51,535 nt of DNA from Candidatus Poribacteria bacterium (GTDB lineage: Bacteria; Poribacteria; WGA-4E; WGA-3G): assembly GCA_009841255.1 (NCBI GenBank), contig VXMD01000006.1, forward strand, positions 30,173 through 81,707, written 5' to 3'. This document shows, piece by piece, positions 7,857-16,579 of the stretch (positions are counted from its first letter, which is position 1; each line of letters opens with the position of its first letter). Made by a program: the position numbers and the translations under genes. The notes under the pieces are model-generated. The model did no database searches and was not told the DNA's origin. It saw only the letters and a list, made by a program, of their open reading frames with translations.

Positions 7857-7903
7857 AGCAACTTCTCCAGACCTTAGCATTTTTTTTCACACATCATTGA
7901 TAC

Positions 7904-7932
7904 ATTATAGCACAACTGCCCAGTATTCCCAA
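7904..7932 (-). promoter_or_regulatory. Promoter of the small coiled-coil protein gene
   Basis: On the minus strand, TTGGGA (7932-7927) is followed after 17 bp by a perfect TATAAT (7909-7904), 47 bp before the chosen ATG. Confidence 0.65.
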
Positions 7933-7940
7933 TGGAATTT

Positions 7941-8675
7941 TCATCCCCAAAGGCGTGGAAAAGTAACAGCCACCACATCCATCGTCATAGCAACGAGCCA
8001 GTGAATTGCCGCACCGTAGAGAAACGAACGCGTTTCCAACGCCAGCACACCCAGCAATACACCCGCAATGACAGAACCGATTGCCTCCGGTAACGGCTTT
8101 GAATAGTGCATCACAGCAAACGGAATCGTCTGAATTAGGAGCGTATAGTTCCCAAATTTCCGTTCCAATCCGAAAAGCATAAACCCACGGAAAAAGAATT
8201 CCCACGAGAACATGTAAACACCGTATGCGAGTTGATAGGGTAGAAACGCCTGCCAACTGCTCGCAACCACCTTACTGAGTGGATACTTTGCCACGAAAGG
8301 CGGGTACACGATGACCGCGAGGATAACCACAGGCACCATCAGAACCCATGCCACCCCTGTTATGCTCCATCCAAGTTTCTGATTCCCGAGTTGGAACCCG
8401 TAGTCCTTCAACCGTTCCTTTGTTCCAAATTGCGCAACGAGGACAGGCGCGAGGAGTAAGGTGAGTGCTGTCGTCAGAAACCAGTAATAGTAGGAATGGC
8501 TTTCCGGCAATGGAATGTTGATAAAGTATTCGGCGAAGTGTTGCCTAAAAAAACTGCGTCGGCTGTAATACCTGTGCAACGTTAACAGGAGTCCAGAAGC
8601 CAGCAGAATAACAGTTGCCTGTTGTTCCCAACCGCGTAGATATTTCTCTTTTAAGTCTTGGAGACGGGAATTCAT
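7941..8675 (-). CDS. CPBP (CAAX/Abi) family intramembrane metalloprotease
   Basis: A 244-residue polytopic membrane protein. The conserved family motifs are present in order: WEFFFRGFMLFGLERKFG (the E-x3-R helix), FAVMHYSKPLPEAIGSVIAG (with the motif 2 His) and FLYGAAIHWLVAMTMD (with the motif 3 His). In the family these residues line a metalloprotease site used for prenyl-protein processing or peptide/bacteriocin-related functions. The start ATG at 8675 lies next to the divergent GT9 promoter. Substrate unknown. Only one Glu precedes the Arg (EFFFR rather than EExxxR), which may mean reduced or altered catalysis. Confidence 0.75.
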   Translation of the reverse strand: MNSRLQDLKEKYLRGWEQQATVILLASGLLLTLHRYYSRRSFFRQHFAEYFINIPLPESHSYYYWFLTTALTLLLAPVLVAQFGTKERLKDYGFQLGNQKLGWSITGVAWVLMVPVVILAVIVYPPFVAKYPLSKVVASSWQAFLPYQLAYGVYMFSWEFFFRGFMLFGLERKFGNYTLLIQTIPFAVMHYSKPLPEAIGSVIAGVLLGVLALETRSFLYGAAIHWLVAMTMDVVAVTFPRLWG

Positions 8676-8676
8676 C

Positions 8677-8705
8677 TTGACACCTGGTCCCTTTTAGAGT
8701 ATTAT
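8677..8705 (+). promoter_or_regulatory. Promoter of the GT9 - membrane protein - VTT operon
   Basis: TTGACA (8677-8682), a 17-bp spacer, then TATTAT (8700-8705). The -35 box begins two bases from the start codon of the divergent CPBP gene. The GT9 ATG is at 8790. Confidence 0.75.
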
Positions 8706-8789
8706 ATCTTGAATGGCACAAATTTACAACAGTCGGCCAAGGAGATCGGGGTTCTAAGGTCCGATTCGCAAAAAATGCAAAGGAGCACG

Positions 8790-9806
8790 ATGTTTGCCCC
8801 TGATCAGATTCATCGCATTTTAATCATCAGACTCGCCCCGCTCGGAGAAACCATTCTCACAACGCCCGTCATCCGTGCCTTACGTCAGCACTTTCGAGAG
8901 GCCTATATCGCTTACATGGTAGCCCCGACACGAGAGGATTTAGTGTCCGCAAATCCACACTTAAATGAGGTGCTTACCTATCAAGCTTCAGTGCCGAAAC
9001 TCATCTATCAAATCGCTCAGCGAAAATTCCAAATGGCGGTTGTGCTACAACCGACATTCCGTCTCGTCCTTCATACATTTATTGCCCGAATCCCATTCCG
9101 TGTTGGATTTGAAACCAACGCCGGTGGAAAGAAATTGTTGAGTCTCGCCGTCCCGAACAACACCTTACAGCACGAGACACAGCGGTATCTTGATATCGTC
9201 CGGGCACTGGGCGTTGAAGTCGTAGACACTGAACCGGAAGTATTTGTTGATAGCGCAAGCATCGCGTGGGTGAACAATTTTCTTCAAAGCCAGAAACTTA
9301 ATGATAATAAGCGCATTATCGGTCTCAATCCGGGTGCCGCGACGGCTTATCGCCGCTGGCACGCCTCGAATTTCGCTGCGCTGGGTGACCGGTTACATGA
9401 AAGATACGGCGCACATATTATCATCACGACCGGACCACGGGAAGATAACTTAGCAGATCAGATAGCCCAATTGATGTCCCATTCGCCGATTATTGCCAAT
9501 CAGGCGACTCCGATGCAACTCGCCACACTTTTGCAACGCTGTGATTTATACATCAGCAACGATACCGGACCGATGCACCTCAGTACCGCCGTGAAAACAC
9601 CCACGGTTGCCTTGTTTGGTGCCTCTAACCTTATCCAGTGGGCACCACCGTGGGACAGACATGCGGTGGTCGCCCGCAAAGCATGTCCGTTTATGAGAAC
9701 ACTATCGTCCAGAGAGTGGGACACATATCCCAATCGCGCACGCGAAAATTTTGAGGCGATTACCCCAGATACCGTCATGGCGACAGTCGAGGAACTCGCA
9801 TGGTGA
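8790..9806 (+). CDS. Glycosyltransferase family 9 (heptosyltransferase-like)
   Basis: A 338-residue protein from ATG 8790, chosen because AAGGAG stands 5 bases upstream. RILIIRLAPLGETILTTPVI at the N-terminus, GLNPGAATAYRRWHASNFAA in the middle and YISNDTGPMHLSTAVKTPTV near the C-terminus are the GT9 signatures: the GT-B fold and the ADP-heptose binding loop with its ND-GPMH motif. Members add heptose to the lipopolysaccharide inner core at the cytoplasmic face of the inner membrane. The next gene overlaps its end by 7 bp (ATG 9800 before TGA 9806), indicating an operon. The exact sugar and acceptor are unknown. Confidence 0.85.
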   Translation: MFAPDQIHRILIIRLAPLGETILTTPVIRALRQHFREAYIAYMVAPTREDLVSANPHLNEVLTYQASVPKLIYQIAQRKFQMAVVLQPTFRLVLHTFIARIPFRVGFETNAGGKKLLSLAVPNNTLQHETQRYLDIVRALGVEVVDTEPEVFVDSASIAWVNNFLQSQKLNDNKRIIGLNPGAATAYRRWHASNFAALGDRLHERYGAHIIITTGPREDNLADQIAQLMSHSPIIANQATPMQLATLLQRCDLYISNDTGPMHLSTAVKTPTVALFGASNLIQWAPPWDRHAVVARKACPFMRTLSSREWDTYPNRARENFEAITPDTVMATVEELAW

Positions 9807-11290
9807 ATCCTGTACGCAACCGAACCGAAGGATTAGACGCACAACGCATCGAAAAGTGTCTCACCGACATCCGTGGTAGAATGTATCGGCAGGCACTCTT
9901 GCAGACGATCGTATCTACGCTTTTCTGTGGACTTGTGTTGCTTGTGATGCTGTTCTTTCTGAACCGAGTGATTCCGCTACCGATACGGATGTTGACCGTT
10001 AGTTGGATCATCATCTTTGTAGCGACGGTTGTCGGTATATGTCTTAGTGTCAAGCATCGCAAGAACTTACACTTTATCGCGCGAACCGTTGACGAAAAAA
10101 TAGAACTCCGTGAGCGTCTCAGTACGGCGTTTGGATTGATGCAGACTAATCCCAAAAACGCATTCGCACAGCTCCAAATCCGGGATGCCGCAGAAACTAC
10201 GATAACCTTAGATATAAAAAAAGTAAGTCCGTATCGTCTGCCAAAGCTCCTAAAACTATTTCCCATTCCTCTGTTGTTAATTGCGCTTTCTTTCACTGTT
10301 TCGCCCTTCTATGAAGTGCCGCAACCCTTGACGGATTCGCAGCAGCAGGTGTTAAATCGAGCGATTCAAGACCTTGAAGGGCGGCACGTTAAAGATTCTA
10401 CCTTGCAGACACAAATCAGCGACACAGTCAAAGATTTGAAAGCCGCATCAGAGATCAACACGGCGCAAAAACACCTCAGCGAGCTAAAAAAAGAGATCCG
10501 CAAACAGCAAGCAGAGCAAACCACTATTACCGAAGCGACAGAAGTGAGTCCCAGTTTTCACAGCATGGATGCCCACCAACTTGCTGCAGAACTCGAAACC
10601 CTCACTGAACAGGCTGAGATACCACCAGAACTCCAAGCAGAGCTTATGAGACTCTTTGAACGTTTGGCTGAAGGTCTGCCGAAAGGAGAACTCAACGATT
10701 CACTGAACAAGATTCAGGGACAAGCGGTCACGCCGGAAACGTTGCAAGATATTATCGCTGCCCTTGAGAAGATAGAAAAATCGACAGACCTCGCGCAACT
10801 GGAGGCACAACTCACCGCAAGCCAGAAGGACTTGGCATTAGCAACGCTCGACACCGAATCCGCAGGCGGTGGGATTGCGAATAGCGATGGGGCACCTGGG
10901 CGCGACATAGGGACCCACGCAGTCCAAGGCACTCGTGAAGGTCCATCAAATTCCAATCTGCCGTCTGAATTGCGGACAGCGGATGCTGGTAAAGTGGAAA
11001 GCGAAACAGGCACCGAAGATGCTACGGTTCCACTCATCGGCGAGAAAACTCCAACGCTACAAGGGAATGGAGAACAATTGATACTTACAACAGCCACCTC
11101 CGGTAATGCCGAAGGTGCCTCTCGCGTCTTTACGGGTGAGGTTAGCGACGATACACCTGACTATTTACCCTTTGCCGATGTAGTCCTCAACGCTTCGCGT
11201 GCGTATGCTGAAGCCGTAGAAAATAATCATATTCCTGTCCGATACCAAGCACAGATTAAATCTTATTTAGAGGCAATTTCCAAAAAATAA
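9800..11290 (+). CDS. Large membrane-anchored coiled-coil protein (DUF4175-like)
   Basis: A 496-residue protein with two N-terminal membrane helices (about 33-56 and 64-84), a third at about 150-168, and then a long soluble part. That part is rich in Gln, Glu and Thr (LTDSQQQVLNRAIQDLEGRH; LSELKKEIRKQQAEQTTITE), with predicted helices up to about residue 355 followed by a low-complexity Gly/Thr/Glu stretch. The pattern resembles the DUF4175 group, but I do not see a diagnostic motif. ATG 9800 overlaps the GT9 stop, and the stop at 11288-11290 overlaps the next ATG. It may take part in envelope organisation together with the two neighbours; the function is unknown. Confidence 0.6.
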   Translation: MVNPVRNRTEGLDAQRIEKCLTDIRGRMYRQALLQTIVSTLFCGLVLLVMLFFLNRVIPLPIRMLTVSWIIIFVATVVGICLSVKHRKNLHFIARTVDEKIELRERLSTAFGLMQTNPKNAFAQLQIRDAAETTITLDIKKVSPYRLPKLLKLFPIPLLLIALSFTVSPFYEVPQPLTDSQQQVLNRAIQDLEGRHVKDSTLQTQISDTVKDLKAASEINTAQKHLSELKKEIRKQQAEQTTITEATEVSPSFHSMDAHQLAAELETLTEQAEIPPELQAELMRLFERLAEGLPKGELNDSLNKIQGQAVTPETLQDIIAALEKIEKSTDLAQLEAQLTASQKDLALATLDTESAGGGIANSDGAPGRDIGTHAVQGTREGPSNSNLPSELRTADAGKVESETGTEDATVPLIGEKTPTLQGNGEQLILTTATSGNAEGASRVFTGEVSDDTPDYLPFADVVLNASRAYAEAVENNHIPVRYQAQIKSYLEAISKK

Positions 11291-11964
11291 TGAAAAAGAG
11301 CATCATTAAAATTCTAATTACTGTTGCAGTCGTTGTGGCTGTTTATCTCGTATTGAGATCCTACGGTGTAACAGACGATATCCGCTTAGAAAACGTACCG
11401 AAAATCAAAACATGGGTAACAAGTTTTGGGGCAATTGCCCCGTTAGTCTACATGGGGCTTTACCTCGTATCAACTGTCTTTTTCCTTCCCGGTTCACCAG
11501 TAACTATATTAGCCGGTTTCGTCTTCGGACCCGTATGGGGCATCTTTTACGCGTCCGTAGCTTCCATCATCTCTGTCTCCCTAGCTTTTCTCATAGCCCG
11601 CTATGTTGCCCGCGATCTCGTTGAGGGGTGGGTCCAAGACAATGCACAATTCCGCAAAATAGATGAGCAGGTTGAAGAACAGGGATGGCGTATCTTGATG
11701 TTTACACGCCTGGTCCCGATTTTCCCATTTAACCTGCAAAACTATGCCTATGGACTCACCAGTATTCGGTTCTCCACTTATGTACTTGTCTCTGCCATAT
11801 TTATGTTGCCGGGCACCGCCGCGTTTGTCCAACTCGGTGGTGCATTCGTGAGTGGTGAGGGCAATATTTGGAAGACGCTCCTCTATCTTGGAATCGCGGG
11901 TGTGCTGATGCTCCTGCTATCCTTGATTCCGAAACTGCTACGAAAATATCAGACGAAATTGTAG
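11290..11964 (+). CDS. TVP38/TMEM64 (VTT/DedA-like) membrane protein
   Basis: A 224-residue polytopic protein. FLPGSPVTILAGFVFGPVWG (about 64-83) and GWRILMFTRLVPIFPFNLQN followed by YAYGLT (about 135-160) are the two hallmark segments of the VTT domain, with the re-entrant helix Pro and the Arg. Relatives act as lipid scramblases or in membrane phospholipid transport. The gene starts at ATG 11290, overlapping the previous stop by one base, so it is the third gene of the GT9 operon. Confidence 0.85.
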   Translation: MKKSIIKILITVAVVVAVYLVLRSYGVTDDIRLENVPKIKTWVTSFGAIAPLVYMGLYLVSTVFFLPGSPVTILAGFVFGPVWGIFYASVASIISVSLAFLIARYVARDLVEGWVQDNAQFRKIDEQVEEQGWRILMFTRLVPIFPFNLQNYAYGLTSIRFSTYVLVSAIFMLPGTAAFVQLGGAFVSGEGNIWKTLLYLGIAGVLMLLLSLIPKLLRKYQTKL

Positions 11965-11991
11965 GTGAAAAAAATCGATGAAACCGGAGCG

Positions 11992-13323
11992 TTACGGGTG
12001 CTTCTGAATTAACGCCGCTACCGCCGCAAGCGCTTCTTCACGGGTTCGGATTTCACCGTCAAATTGACGGTCCTCAATCTCTTTTAACAGATCTCCAATG
12101 TGCGCCCCTTCTCTCAACTGAAATTCCTGAATCAGATCGGTCCCCGTGATGAGTCTGCCCTGCCTGCAGATCGGTAGAATGTGTTCATAGTAAGTATCTG
12201 CAATCTGTTTTAGAATTGCCGAATCGATCGGATATAACGCTGCGGAATATAGAAGGATACCCCACCAATCGGGCGCATAAGTTCTCAGGAAACGATTTAT
12301 CCGTTTCTGTGTCAATTGTGAGATTGTGTTTTTAAGTTCCTTACCTCCTGAGATGAGGCATTCCATAAATTGCACCGCTTTTCGACTGAATCGAAGACGT
12401 TTACCGATACCCTCCAAATCCTCCCCGAAGAGTAGGCTAAATTTGATGAGCGAACGTCTATTGATTCCTACACCGAGCGCCTCTTGGAGATAGCGATTAA
12501 TATCCCTGCGATAGGCGTGGAGGGTTGCAGGAATTGGACCTTCCTCGAAAGTCTCAAGTGGAATCCAAGCCCGACGCGCCTCTCTTACAGTTGGAACGAC
12601 CTGCGTGAGGAGTCCTGCCGCTTCCATCTGTTGCAAATACGAGTGTGCTTTCCTAACGTAAAAAATTTTCATCAGTTCGTCCCGACACCGTTCCGCCGCG
12701 ACATCAGACAGCATCGACCTATATGCTGCTACCAGATTGATCGCATCCTGGGAGATTTTGAAGTCTAACTGTGCCGCGAATCTATAAATCCGTAGCAGTC
12801 GAACCGGATCTGCTATCACCACCTGTTCGCTCGGAAATCGGAGTATGCCTGTCTCCAGATCTTTCATGCCGTCGCACGGATCAATTACACGCAATGGAGG
12901 GTGTTTGCTCGTCTCATTTGTAAATATCCGCGCACTTTCAAACGCGATTGCCATGGCATTAATCGTTAGGTCCCGCAAACGTAGGTCATCAGTGAGCGAT
13001 GCGGCTCGGAACTGTGCGAAATCCATACTGAGCTGTGGGGTCCCTGAAATACTGTTCTGCTTCACAACCACGCGGGCAGTGGATGGGTTCTCCTCTAAAG
13101 CGATGGCGACTGCTCCGATGTTGGCAGCAAACGCTTTAGCAAACTGGATTGCATCAGACGCCAGTGTAAAATCCAAGTCTGTCGTCCGGCGCCCCAAGAA
13201 TAGATCCCTCACGCTGCCGCCGACAAGATAGAGCTGCACACCTTGATCTTTTGTAAAAGCTCTGAGTGCCTTCAGGATCGGGGTGTCAGATAGTTCTTGA
13301 AAAGTCTCTGCGGCTCTGTTCAT
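11992..13323 (-). CDS. cca: CCA-adding enzyme / poly(A) polymerase family nucleotidyltransferase
   Basis: A 443-residue protein of the class II nucleotidyltransferase family. LYLVGGSVRDLFLGRRTTDL and DFTLA (about 32-56) hold the catalytic GGxVRD and DxD motifs, RDLTINAMAI follows at about 118-127, and DPVRLLRIYRFAAQLDF is at about 167-183. The enzyme adds or repairs the CCA end of tRNA, or adds poly(A) tails; sequence alone does not separate the two. The C-terminal part is helical and ends near GDLLKEIEDRQFDGEIRTRE, typical of CCA enzymes with a divergent tail and no HD domain visible to me. The start overlaps the stop of the upstream YdjM-like gene by 4 bp. Confidence 0.85.
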   Translation of the reverse strand: MNRAAETFQELSDTPILKALRAFTKDQGVQLYLVGGSVRDLFLGRRTTDLDFTLASDAIQFAKAFAANIGAVAIALEENPSTARVVVKQNSISGTPQLSMDFAQFRAASLTDDLRLRDLTINAMAIAFESARIFTNETSKHPPLRVIDPCDGMKDLETGILRFPSEQVVIADPVRLLRIYRFAAQLDFKISQDAINLVAAYRSMLSDVAAERCRDELMKIFYVRKAHSYLQQMEAAGLLTQVVPTVREARRAWIPLETFEEGPIPATLHAYRRDINRYLQEALGVGINRRSLIKFSLLFGEDLEGIGKRLRFSRKAVQFMECLISGGKELKNTISQLTQKRINRFLRTYAPDWWGILLYSAALYPIDSAILKQIADTYYEHILPICRQGRLITGTDLIQEFQLREGAHIGDLLKEIEDRQFDGEIRTREEALAAVAALIQKHP

Positions 13324-13940
13324 TGCTTGGCTCGTACCTTCCGTCGTTGTGCTTTCCGTGAACGAAATAAAATCCCATCCAGATGGAGATGCGTCGCGTA
13401 ACCGATGAAACTTGCGACATAGAACGGAAAACCGCTACGGATGGCATCCATAAGTCCCTCCCACGCTCGCAAGGCATTCAGTGAGTCTACGAGAGTTCCA
13501 TCTGTTTCCCACTCTGAATATGCCGCATAAATCGGAATTAACAGAAACACACTCGGGAGCAAAAACATCGTAACCCTGGCATGCGTCCATCCACGATGTC
13601 TGCTCATGATCGGGAGCAGCGCAAATAGACCGAGCAGCGCCGATTCCAGATACTTTTGCAAAAAAACGATGAGCACTACGTTCAGCGCAAAGAGTACGGT
13701 ATAAAATATTTTCTGACTCTTGCTTTTAATATCAACGTCAGGCCACAATCCGAATAGGACCGCAATAGCAAAACAACCGATGATTTTTACAACGTCCGTT
13801 ACCCGTGGAATGGTCGGATTCCACTCCTGCGGCACAGTATCATAAAGAATTGGAACGGCGAAGGTGGCAATAAGCGAGACCGTGAAAAAAGCACTATAAG
13901 CGACCAAACCACCGATCCAGTGTTCGCGAAACATGCTCAT
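13320..13940 (-). CDS. YdjM/LexA-regulated type membrane-bound metal-dependent hydrolase
   Basis: A 206-residue protein (start ATG 13940) with several membrane helices. It has an N-terminal FREHWIGGLVAYSAFF, LFGLWPDVDIKSKSQ (family GxxxPDxD-like motif), SRHRGWTHA (the HRG-xTHS-like motif) and ATHLHLDGILF near the C-terminus. These match the YdjM group of predicted metal-dependent hydrolases. An upstream in-frame ATG at 13994 has no ribosome binding site. A -10 box ends 7 bp before ATG 13940, suggesting a leaderless transcript. The gene overlaps cca by 4 bp, so the two are co-transcribed. Confidence 0.75.
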   Translation of the reverse strand: MSMFREHWIGGLVAYSAFFTVSLIATFAVPILYDTVPQEWNPTIPRVTDVVKIIGCFAIAVLFGLWPDVDIKSKSQKIFYTVLFALNVVLIVFLQKYLESALLGLFALLPIMSRHRGWTHARVTMFLLPSVFLLIPIYAAYSEWETDGTLVDSLNALRAWEGLMDAIRSGFPFYVASFIGYATHLHLDGILFRSRKAQRRKVRAKQ

Positions 13941-13947
13941 GGAAAAT

Positions 13948-13976
13948 AGTATAGCACATTTATGCCTCGGAATGAA
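13948..13976 (-). promoter_or_regulatory. Promoter giving a probable leaderless mRNA (YdjM-like gene)
   Basis: On the minus strand, TTCATT (weak -35, 13976-13971), 17 bp, then TATACT (13953-13948), and only 7 bases (ATTTTCC) to the ATG at 13940. Transcription would start at or within a base or two of the start codon. Confidence 0.5.
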
Positions 13977-14199
13977 AATTACTTCGCGTCCCAATCAACG
14001 GGCGTGAATAGCGTGGATTTAATTTGACTTTCAGCACAGAATATGATACAATTATGTCATAATCTTTATGAGTCTTACTTTTAGCGATAGATCTTTTACG
14101 GGCAGTGCCGTCAGCCTTCAATCCCCAAGATTAGGCTTACCGTTATCCCCCCTAAAGACCCACATTTTAGTGTGTGGGTGCTATCATTGAACAATTCGC
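13977..14199. other. Divergent intergenic region upstream of the rimP operon promoter
   Basis: No gene. It contains an imperfect palindrome ATGATACAATTATGTCAT near 14042-14059 and a hairpin ACCCACA (14157-14163) / TGTGGGT (14173-14179) without a U-run. Confidence 0.4.
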
Positions 14200-14228
14200 T
14201 TGACTAAAAAAAGGAAAACGGGTATTAT
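14200..14228 (+). promoter_or_regulatory. Promoter of the rimP-nusA-infB cluster leader RNA
   Basis: TTGACT (14200-14205), 17 bp, TATTAT (14223-14228). Transcription is expected to start near 14235, at the 5' strand of the leader's closing stem. Confidence 0.7.
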
Positions 14229-14234
14229 GTAACT

Positions 14235-14413
14235 ATAGAGGTGGATGGGCGAGAATTGATACCCCGTTGCTTCGGCATCGGTCGGGTCGTAAAACGCAGT
14301 TCTTGGAATTTGGATGAGGTTTCCTCCTCGATTGACTTATTCTTTTTAACTGTGCGCTACGACATCATATAAACCGCGAAGTACCTCTAACATTGGGAAT
14401 ATCGCGTTTTTTT
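14235..14413 (+). ncRNA. Structured leader or small RNA upstream of rimP
   Basis: Between the promoter and a terminator lies a transcript of about 180 nt with layered complementarity. TAGAGGT (14236-14242) can pair perfectly with ACCTCTA (14383-14389), joining its ends. A GC-rich hairpin sits around ACCCCGTTGCTTCGGCATCG with a UUCG loop. CGCAGTT pairs with AACTG further along, and GAGG/CCTC form an apical hairpin. The size and end-to-end pairing recall 6S RNA, but I could not match its conserved parts. The ACCTCTA strand lies inside the loop of the terminator, so the closing stem and the terminator may compete: an attenuator for the rimP-nusA operon. This is inferred from sequence complementarity only. 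Confidence 0.5.
14375..14413 (+). terminator. Intrinsic terminator/attenuator before rimP
   Basis: CGCGA (14375-14379) pairs with TCGCG (14402-14406), with an inner CC/GG, and is followed by seven T residues (14407-14413). It lies 25 bp upstream of the rimP ATG, so read-through is required for operon expression from this promoter. Confidence 0.6.
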
Positions 14414-14438
14414 ATTTTTTATTATATTTCAGTTAGGT

Positions 14439-14888
14439 ATGACAGCAGCCGAGAAAAACTCCATTATTGAGATATTAGCACCCATGCTTGAGACTGATGA
14501 TATTGAGCTTGTGGATGTTGAAACACATTCAAAAACGCTGCGACTGCTTATTCATAAACCTGATGGGCTTTCGGTCGCAGATTGTCAAGCCGTAAATCAG
14601 GTCGTACGCCCGATCTTAGAAGTTCATGAGCATTTAGGAAACTACGCCCAGTTGGAAGTGGCTTCCCCCGGCATAGATAGACCCTTACGAACTGCTAAGG
14701 ATTTTCAGCGAAATTATGGACGGACCGTCCAGATAGAAATCGCCGAAAAAAACGAACACAAACGGCACATACAAGGCACTGTCACACAGGTGGATCCTGA
14801 TGAAGTCATTTTAGCACAGGCGGATGGAAAGAACATCGCCGTTAAAATTTCGCAAATTCTCAATGCCCGTATACACCTGAAATGGTAG
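14439..14888 (+). CDS. rimP: Ribosome maturation factor RimP
   Basis: A 149-residue protein matching RimP, the 30S subunit assembly factor. The N-terminal alpha/beta domain has DDIELVDVETHSKTLRLLIH, followed by the family core VASPGIDRPLRTAKDFQRNY (about 74-93), and a C-terminal SH3-like domain carries KRHIQGTVTQVDPDEVILAQ. ATG 14439 has only a weak ribosome binding site (TTAGGT). It is the first gene of the cluster with nusA and infB, the usual arrangement in bacteria. The start is 25 bp after the leader terminator. Confidence 0.92.
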   Translation: MTAAEKNSIIEILAPMLETDDIELVDVETHSKTLRLLIHKPDGLSVADCQAVNQVVRPILEVHEHLGNYAQLEVASPGIDRPLRTAKDFQRNYGRTVQIEIAEKNEHKRHIQGTVTQVDPDEVILAQADGKNIAVKISQILNARIHLKW

Positions 14889-15007
14889 AAAACAAGAACC
14901 GAAGACACACACCGCAATTATAAAAGATGGAAAGGAGCACGCGGACTGGTGATACAGGGGACGCTTGTTAACCTGTAGAATAAAACAGACCGCGGACAGC
15001 AATTATT

Positions 15008-16258
15008 ATGTTAGAGAACCTCCAAAACGCTATACGTCAAAATACAGCACAGACAGATTTACCCGAAGAGGTTTTCGTTGAAGCGATAGAGGAGGCACTG
15101 CGTGCCGCCGCACGCCGGGTTTACGGTGCTGATGCCGACGTTTCTGTTGAGATTAACTTGGAGAAAGGTGATATACGGTGTTACGTCCCTAAAAAGGTCG
15201 TTAATATTATGCGCGACTTCTCAACCGAAATTCCGATCGAACAAGCCGTGACACTCCAAGAGGACATTGAGGTGGGTGAGATGCTCAACGTCGAGATTAA
15301 CCCTAACGAGTTTGGACGGATTCCAGCACAGTTAGCGAAGCAAATCCTTTTCCAAAAAATCAAGCAGGCTGAGCGAGAAAAAATTTACCAAGAATTTGAG
15401 GGACGCGAGGGGGAAGTTGTCACAGGTTACGTTCAACGTTTTGAACGCGGTGGAATCATTTTGGATCTCGAGCAGACGGAAGCGTTTTTACCGCCCCGCG
15501 AGATGCCCCGTTCACATAACTATGAGCGCGGGAAACGCTTGCAATGCCTAATTCTATCCGTTAAAAATGAAATGCGGGGACCCCCCATTATTGTATCCCG
15601 AACCCATCGAGATCTCGTAGCGATGTTATTTGAGCAAGAGGTGCCTGAAATCTACGAAGGGCAGGTTCAGATTATGGCGGTCGCACGTGACCCTGGAAAC
15701 CGAGCGAAGGTCGCCGTCAGAGCCACCGAAGATGGTATTGATGCTGTAGGCACATGTGTCGGCGTCAAAGGGATACGCGTCCAGACAATCGTTAGTGAAC
15801 TTGATGATGAAAAGATAGACTTACTCGAATGGAGTGAAGATGCCAACGCCTTTATTGCCAATGCTTTGGGCGGGAGAGTTGGGGTCCGGAGAGTTGAACT
15901 CAATGAGGACGAAAAAAGTGCACTCGTCATTGTTCCTGACAATCAACTCTCTTTAGCAATTGGACAGCGGGGACAAAATGCACGGCTCGCCGCAAAATTG
16001 ACAGGATGGAAGGTTGATATAAAGGGTGAGTCCGAAGATGCTGTCTCGATTAATGAACTCTTTAAACCCGAAGCTTCTGATACAACAGATGAGCAAGCAC
16101 CAGACAGTCAACCAGAAAGTCCTGACCAGACTCTGCCAGAACAGGAAACTGAACACGTCGTTGACTTGGTGGAGGAGTTTGAGATAGACTCAGACACCGA
16201 TGCTATTGAAACTCAAGGGACAGAGAGTCCTGACGATGATTTTGATACTGAGGCATAA
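15008..16258 (+). CDS. nusA: Transcription termination/antitermination protein NusA
   Basis: A 416-residue protein. The N-terminal RNA polymerase-binding domain covers about 1-125, the S1 domain about 130-200 ([20 protein letters not shown]), and two KH domains follow ([20 protein letters not shown] and [20 protein letters not shown]). After about residue 345 comes an acidic, disordered Asp/Glu/Ser tail instead of the C-terminal acidic repeats of E. coli NusA. NusA modulates pausing, termination and antitermination and autoregulates this operon in some bacteria. The 119-bp gap to rimP holds a TACAGG/CCTGTA hairpin. The ribosome binding site is weak. Confidence 0.95.
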   Translation: MLENLQNAIRQNTAQTDLPEEVFVEAIEEALRAAARRVYGADADVSVEINLEKGDIRCYVPKKVVNIMRDFSTEIPIEQAVTLQEDIEVGEMLNVEINPNEFGRIPAQLAKQILFQKIKQAEREKIYQEFEGREGEVVTGYVQRFERGGIILDLEQTEAFLPPREMPRSHNYERGKRLQCLILSVKNEMRGPPIIVSRTHRDLVAMLFEQEVPEIYEGQVQIMAVARDPGNRAKVAVRATEDGIDAVGTCVGVKGIRVQTIVSELDDEKIDLLEWSEDANAFIANALGGRVGVRRVELNEDEKSALVIVPDNQLSLAIGQRGQNARLAAKLTGWKVDIKGESEDAVSINELFKPEASDTTDEQAPDSQPESPDQTLPEQETEHVVDLVEEFEIDSDTDAIETQGTESPDDDFDTEA

Positions 16259-16264
16259 AAGTGG

Positions 16265-16579
16265 GTGGAGTCATTGACGGATGCTATTCGCACTTGTATT
16301 GGGTGCCGTGGGAAATTATCGCAGACTGTGTTGGTTCGGTTCGTGTGTCAACGAGACAGAAAACTGCAAATCGACAGTCAAAAGAAGTTAGGCGGGCGTG
16401 GCGCTTACGTTTGCCCCTCTCAAGACTGTATTCGGAAAGCGTTCAAGTCTCCCAAACGGATTAACGCGTCATTACGTGTGCAACTGCCACGTGAGAATAT
16501 AGCGCAGTTTGAACAGGTGCTTCTTCAAAGGACCCAAAAGTCCAAGACCGGAAAAGAAGAAAAGGAGGAATTGTTATGA
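16265..16579 (+). CDS. ylxR: YlxR (RnpM-like) RNA-binding protein
   Basis: A 104-residue protein starting at GTG 16265, 7 bp after nusA. RTCIGCRGKLSQTVLVRFV (about 9-27) and GGRGAYVCPSQDCIRKAFKS (about 43-62) are the DUF448/YlxR hallmarks: a Cys pair and the GRGAYVC motif. In Bacillus the homologue binds RNase P RNA and modulates it. An alternative GTG at 16261 is in another frame. The gene overlaps infB by ATGA, so translation is coupled. Its C-terminus is extended by a Lys/Glu-rich tail. Confidence 0.88.
   Translation: MESLTDAIRTCIGCRGKLSQTVLVRFVCQRDRKLQIDSQKKLGGRGAYVCPSQDCIRKAFKSPKRINASLRVQLPRENIAQFEQVLLQRTQKSKTGKEEKEELL

Noticed and set aside
9775-10296. Minus-strand open frame opposite the start of the DUF4175-like gene
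   Set aside because: Shadow of the overlapping GT9 / membrane protein genes; Arg/Ser-rich composition, no ribosome binding site or recognisable domain.
14235-14413. Calling the rimP leader a 6S RNA outright
   Set aside because: Length and end-pairing fit, but I cannot identify the 6S central bubble and conserved bases; kept as a candidate leader or small RNA.
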